NCBI GenBank assembly: GCA_910589415.1
Contig: OU342633.1
Coordinates: forward strand, 39,066,210 to 39,130,209
Origin: Malachius bipustulatus
Taxonomy: Eukaryota > Arthropoda > Insecta > Coleoptera > Melyridae
Length of the DNA stretch: 64,000 nt
Direction: 5' to 3'
A program made the translations under genes and the position numbers. This document shows positions 59,229 through 64,000 of this stretch, piece by piece (position 1 is the first letter of the stretch; each line of letters opens with the position of its first letter). The notes below the pieces were generated by a model that saw only the letters and a list, made by a program, of their open reading frames with translations, did no database searches and was not told where the DNA came from.

Positions 59229-62200
59229 TTATATTAATTCGGCAACGTACTCAGGTTGTCCCTCGTGATTTATCGTCAACTCCGATCCTTTGAATTTCGT
59301 TCCAAACTGCTCGTAGTCGTTGCTGTCTAATCTATCTGGCACTTGAAATGTTGAACCTTGAAAACCCATGGCGGCTTCATAATACTAAAAAAGTAAATCG
59401 GTTTTATTCTACTGTTCTTTTTAGATTCTATGATTATGAAATCACTTTTTAAAAATCAGGGTACCATTAGGATATCAGAAAGTATTAGAAACTTACATTT
59501 GGTGCACCTCTAAGTGAACTTTGTGAACTCCCTCCTGATTGCCTGGGAACCCCTGATAAAGTAGCATAATCAGCTAAATCGTCCCTAAGCGACAGTGTTG
59601 CCATATGTGAAGAACCTCTCCTGTAAGGATGTTGAATCGTGGCATATGCATTTTCATCCTGAAAATTAAGAAAAAAATTTATCGATAAATAAAATTATTA
59701 GATAACACTTTGCACACTTACTGGAATGAAATCATCTGCATTGTTCCTATTTAACGCATTCTGTTCAGGTTCGGTGAACACTTGCATTGTCAGTTCTTGT
59801 TCCTCATAGATCTTCAGTTTTCTATAAATAAATTGAGTGTAATAACGGTTTACTTTTCAAAGTGTTCCACTCGAATAGTGCCAAATATTAATACAACACT
59901 CACTGTTCTATCCAGAGTGGATTTTCTGTAGCTCCCATCTCGTCCACCACTTGCTGCTTCTTTATCAGCATTCCCTCCTTCCTTCTCGCTTCACCATCCC
60001 TCACCCAGCGTCTCAGGCAGCAACATGCAGCCACCACGGCTGCAATACCAACCACCAGCACCATGAGCAGGGCGACTAATGCAGCTAATGCCGGTTCCCA
60101 TCGCTCCTCCTCTTCGACCGGAAGTGCGGGGACGACATTCTCGATGGCGAATCCCGCGTAATAGGAGTGCAGGTAGTCGTATTGGCTATCGATTAAATGT
60201 AGGAGAGATGGAACGGGGTAAGGGAGGGACGTTTTGAGGGATATTATCAGAAGGTACATATCTGACCTGAAATCGAATAATTAAACATTAGTTTTAAACT
60301 TCAGGGTTGATTGAAAATTATTTATCCAGTGTGACCCATTTTTTTTTGCGATTTCAAACGGGTTTTTTCACAAAATTTTTAATCGTTTTTTAAATTTTAC
60401 CTACTAAATATTGATTCAGTAGGAATGAGATCAGTTTTGTTACTGAAATCACAGTTCATCAAGCTCTTCCATTAAAAATTAAAAATCGGTTCTAATTACA
60501 TAAAAACTAATGATTTTACATGGTGACTCAAGAACACATTATGGGTCCATAACCTATGAGCTAAGATAAATATTGTCATTTAAAGAAAGAATTTTTGTGC
60601 AAGCGGTTCAAATTATTAATTTTAGTGTTAAATCTTACCACTCTTCATTCTTATTGCCATTATCGTCAGTGTGATATCGGATTTCATCAATAATAACTCG
60701 CCCTTGTGTTGCGTTGCCAAGTTCGGCGATGATCTCTTCTCGTTCTCTTCTCACTTCTTCGGGAGGTCTCGACAGAATAACCCTTATCAGCTGCTCTGGC
60801 TCGAACACCCAAACCTGAAACAAATTGTTTATAAAACCCCCTGAAACAAATTATGACAACCAGTAAGGAGTGAAAAATTACTTACTTCCACTTGTGTGTA
60901 AGCCTCTCTTTGCGGAAATGCATCTTCCCTCGCAATGACATCAATAACGAACCTGTGCTGGTTGTTCTCAGCTAAATAAGTCGCGGTCGAAATCGTCCCT
61001 CCCTGAGTTATATTGAAAGGACTTGGAATGATGGATCCGGAGCTTTTGTTCGAACTGTACTTGTACAGGTTCGCCCCCTTAACGTAGTATGTGACGGTTC
61101 CGTTTAATCCTTCGTCAGGATCAAACGCACTGACATTGGCCACGTAAGTATTCAAATTGGCCATCGCATTCACTGCGGCGTAATATTTCGGATTTTCAAA
61201 CGAAGGAGGATTGTCATTCAAGTCGAGGATGGTAACTTTGACTTTAGCGACACTGCCGTCATGAAGAATATCTTCTTCGTTCAACTGCTGGATCTCGCGA
61301 GGGGTCAGGTAGAACTCCGGATCGTTGTTGGCTAAAATGAAGAGGTTGTATTCGGATTGTAGTTCTCGGTCAAAAGATTTGTTGGTGTATATGAAGCCGT
61401 CGAGGCGATCCAGGTAAAATGAGTGATCTTCATTCCCGGAGAGAAAATAGTAGTACACTCTAGCGTGTGTGCCCTCGTCACGATCTAAGGCTTTAACTTG
61501 ACCTGGAAAAGTTATCGATTAGAAATACATTAGTTTGTTTATTGGTATTTATTATTAGTAGGTACACACCAATTTTTAAGTTTCGCTCATTGTTTTCTTG
61601 TATATAAAAATGGTACGGGTTCGCGGTTTTTGAATCCGGGAATTCTGGTCGATTGTCATTGGTATCAACAAGCAAGATAGTCAGGTGGGTCTCAGTTTGA
61701 TACCACTTCGGATATCCGTGATCTCTTGCTACTAAAATCAACTGCAACTAGGCATTAGAATCAAAAATTTCCAAATTATTACCACAACAGTTACCTCATA
61801 TTTCGATTTGCTTTCCCGGTCCAAGAAAATTTTACTTCTCAGTTCTCCAGAATTTGGATCAATAGTAAACTCGTCATTTTCTTGCACGTTCTCGTTATCA
61901 ACCTGTAGATGGAAGGTGATTCTACCATTCTCGCCATTGTCTTTATCATAAGCTTTCACTGTCATCACCAAATAGTTCTCTGTAGCTGAATTCTAATTGA
62001 ATAAATAAATAAATAAATAAGTGACAATAATGAATAAAATCGCACAAACCTCTGGTACTTCAACTGTTGCATTTGCTGATGTTGGCATACTAAAAACTGG
62101 TTTATATTCATTGACGTTTAAAACTTGAACGTTGACGATAGCTCTATCGTAAAGTTGACCGTGTCCAGCACCATCCCTTGCTTCTACCACCAAACGGAAA

Positions 62201-63158
62201 TCGTGGGTGTGGCCTAATAAAGATTTATGAGGGTAGAGAATACCGGTGTCCATTCCAATTAAGAATGCATCTATAAAATTATATTTGAAGAGAATTGGAT
62301 AAAACAATTAAAATAAAAATTTACCATTATCGTTCCCTTCAACAATACTGTAATGAATATTTCCATTAAGTCCGCTATCCAAATCACTGGCGTTTACTTG
62401 CAAAATTGGCACTGGAGGATTTAATCTAATATTTTCCATAACAGTTACATTGTAGCTGCTTTGATTAAAAACAGGAGCATTATCGTTGATATCGTTTATC
62501 TTAATATTGATTGGGACTGAAACGCTTCGTTTATTATTGCCCTTCCCTCCGTCACTTGCCACGACTTGTATGATCGTTCTGTTCAGTACTTCATGATCCA
62601 AAAAATTCGAATTTCCAACGAATATATCACCAGTTGTGGGTGATATTACAAAATTCTCGCTGTGTTCACCAGTTAGACTGTAAGTAACCTCACCGAACTC
62701 ACCCGAGTCCAAATCTTTTGCGAAAACACCAATAATTAACGTGCCGTTAGGTGCATTTTCATCTATACTTGTATTGTAAACGTCGTTACTAAATATCGGG
62801 GAATTATCGTTAAGATTTACTACTTCAATGTTCACAGTTGCAGAAACATTCAATTGCGGAACTCCCGAATCGAAAGCGATCAAGATAAAACTTAGCTCCT
62901 TTGTTTGCTCGTAATCGATCTGCTGCCTTATTTGTACGATACCGGTACCATGATTGACCGTGAAGTACGGATTTTCTGGTTCAATGATGTAGCTGCTGAT
63001 ATCGGAATCTTCATCTATCGCCTTGTAGGTGGCGACAATTGTACCAACGGGTTGCTCTTCTTTTAATTGAAGATAATAGTTCTGGTTGTCCGGAGTCCAG
63101 GGTGGCAGAAATATGGGCGGTGAATCGTTCACATCATTTATTGTAATCACCAGAAGAC
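59229..63158 (-). CDS. Cadherin, CDH23/PCDH15 class, 3' part (5' end outside window)
   Basis: Calcium-dependent adhesion receptor of the plasma membrane. Exons: 63158-62325, 62270-62050, 61992-61795, 61741-61570, 61502-60886, 60814-60639, 60266-59904, 59821-59722, 59658-59497, 59384-59229 (stop), all GT-AG and phase-consistent, giving about 999 residues. The first exon here begins in mid-codon, so upstream exons lie beyond position 64000. About six to seven cadherin repeats are visible with linkers NDVNDSPP, NLNDNSP, NDINDNAP, DTNDNRP and DLNDNPP plus DRE/DxD sites. Then VWVFEPEQLIRVILSRPPEE to RVIIDEIRYHTDD resembles the membrane-adjacent domain of CDH23/PCDH15. A membrane span (ALAALVALLMVLVVGIAAVV) and Cys-rich juxtamembrane CCCLRRW follow. 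The cytoplasmic tail has ENPLWIEQKLKIYEEQELTM, absent from classical cadherins, and no catenin site is recognised. Cad87A- or Cad99C-like orthology is unresolved. Confidence 0.93.
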
Positions 63159-63380
63159 CTGAAAATTAATAAGGATTATGTTAAATCTGTAAAAATATTT
63201 CTTCTTTTTGGTTGTTGTCTCTTTTGTGATCTTGACACGATTTTAGGAGTCACCTAATTTTGTTGTACTTATTAGTTTTTAATAGTTTGGTTTTCTCTGT
63301 GATGTATGAAGGTCTGTTTTAATTAAAAGATCACAACGTAGGGGCAGACGATGTTCAGTTTAGTAGACAATAAATGTAAT
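63159..63380. other. Cadherin intron sequence
   Basis: No exon is seen between the last supported cadherin exon and the tandem repeat; presumably intronic. Confidence 0.5.
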
Positions 63381-64000
63381 AAATAAAATAAAAATAGCAC
63401 GGTGGGTTCGGCTTTCGCCATAGGATGCAACCCCAGGCAGCTAAAACGCATGCCAACAACTGAGTGCAGTGCCTCCCGGTGTGCGTAAAGGTATGAAAGG
63501 CCTACTTCCAAAGTTTAACAAAAAGATGAACGACATATCGTAAAACGATACGTCATTCATTGATTTCATGCTGTGAGTCAGGGGTGGAAATTGTAGACAC
63601 GTGTTTCGTCCTAATTGGGACTCTTCAGTACAATGTATCTTGCTAACACACAGCACAATCTTAGTCACTTAATAGTGAGAAAAATGATAAAAATAAATAA
63701 AATAAAAATAGCACGGTGGGTTCGGCTTTCGCCATAGGATGCAACCCCAGGCAGCTAAAACGCATGCCAACAACTGAGTGCAGTGCCTCCCGGTGTGCGT
63801 AAAGGTAGGAAAGGCCTACTTCCAAAGTTTAACAAAAAGATGAACGACATATCGTAAAACGATACGTCATTCATTGATTTCATGCTGTGAGTCAGGGGTG
63901 GAAATTGTAGACACGTGTTTCGTCCTAATTGGGACTCTTCAGTACAATGTATCTTGCTAACACACAGCACAATCTTAGTCACTTAATAGTGAGAAAAATG
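63381..64000. repeat. Nearly identical 314-bp tandem repeat, reaching window edge
   Basis: Two successive units (landmark gcacggtggg at 63397 and 63711) give a period of exactly 314. I see a single difference between them (gtatgaaagg against gtaggaaagg). The second unit runs to the last base, so more copies may follow. Units contain acatatcgtaaaacgata and gtttcgtcctaattggga. A 75-codon frame inside each copy (minus) is identical only because the DNA is; it has no protein features. A diverged single copy is at 13186-13249. Confidence 0.9.

Noticed and set aside
63441..63982. Two identical 75-residue frames as a duplicated gene
   Set aside because: They are simply the same phase of a 314-bp tandem repeat; no protein features, and all bases, not just coding positions, are conserved.

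Overview
The window reads as nuclear DNA from an insect, probably a beetle, although the order is a guess. It is strongly AT-rich, the genes are split by GT-AG introns, and much of the intergenic and intronic sequence is transposon debris. There is no operon structure, Shine-Dalgarno signal, CRISPR array or rRNA, and I found no convincing tRNA. Exon joins given here were worked out by eye from open frames, splice consensus and phase agreement. No transcript evidence was available.

Four protein genes are well supported. (1) A perilipin of the Lsd-1 type on the minus strand (7864-17889, eight exons, one intron over 5 kb), a lipid-droplet coat protein. (2) A kinesin-6 motor (KIF20/subito-like) on the plus strand (37925-46872, five exons), expected to act on spindle and midzone microtubules. 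(3) An intronless, bifunctional mRNA capping enzyme on the plus strand (53152-54945). (4) The 3' part of a cadherin on the minus strand (59229-63158, ten exons, continuing past the right edge), with cadherin repeats, a membrane-proximal domain like that of CDH23/PCDH15, one membrane span and a cytoplasmic tail. A fifth gene, for a charged 160-residue protein at 18848-19330 (minus), is plausible but unrecognised. These genes do not form a shared pathway; they are neighbours only.

Layout: 1-7.8 kb is gene-poor and holds a mariner-derived element and a diverged array of about 640-bp units. 7.8-18 kb is Lsd-1, whose introns carry foldback elements, a hairpin and a non-LTR retrotransposon tail. 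18-37.9 kb is mostly repeats: nested foldback elements (20.6-23.1 kb), a dead RNase H-bearing retroelement (23.9-24.7 kb) and a 3.6-kb element with about 290-bp terminal inverted repeats (32.0-35.6 kb). 37.9-46.9 kb is the kinesin gene, with an almost perfect long hairpin and several transposon relics in its introns. 47-52.3 kb is a nest of insertions: LTR piece, 5'-truncated retrotransposon with target-site duplication, hAT-type MITE and two long palindromes. 53-55 kb is the capping enzyme, 59-63 kb the cadherin, and 63.4-64 kb a nearly identical 314-bp tandem repeat.

The most striking structure is a set of at least ten different inverted-repeat elements that all end in TA-CAGGG...CCCTG-TA. 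One encloses a decayed mariner-type transposase tail. Several are near-complete palindromes lying inside introns, so the primary transcripts could fold into long double-stranded RNA.
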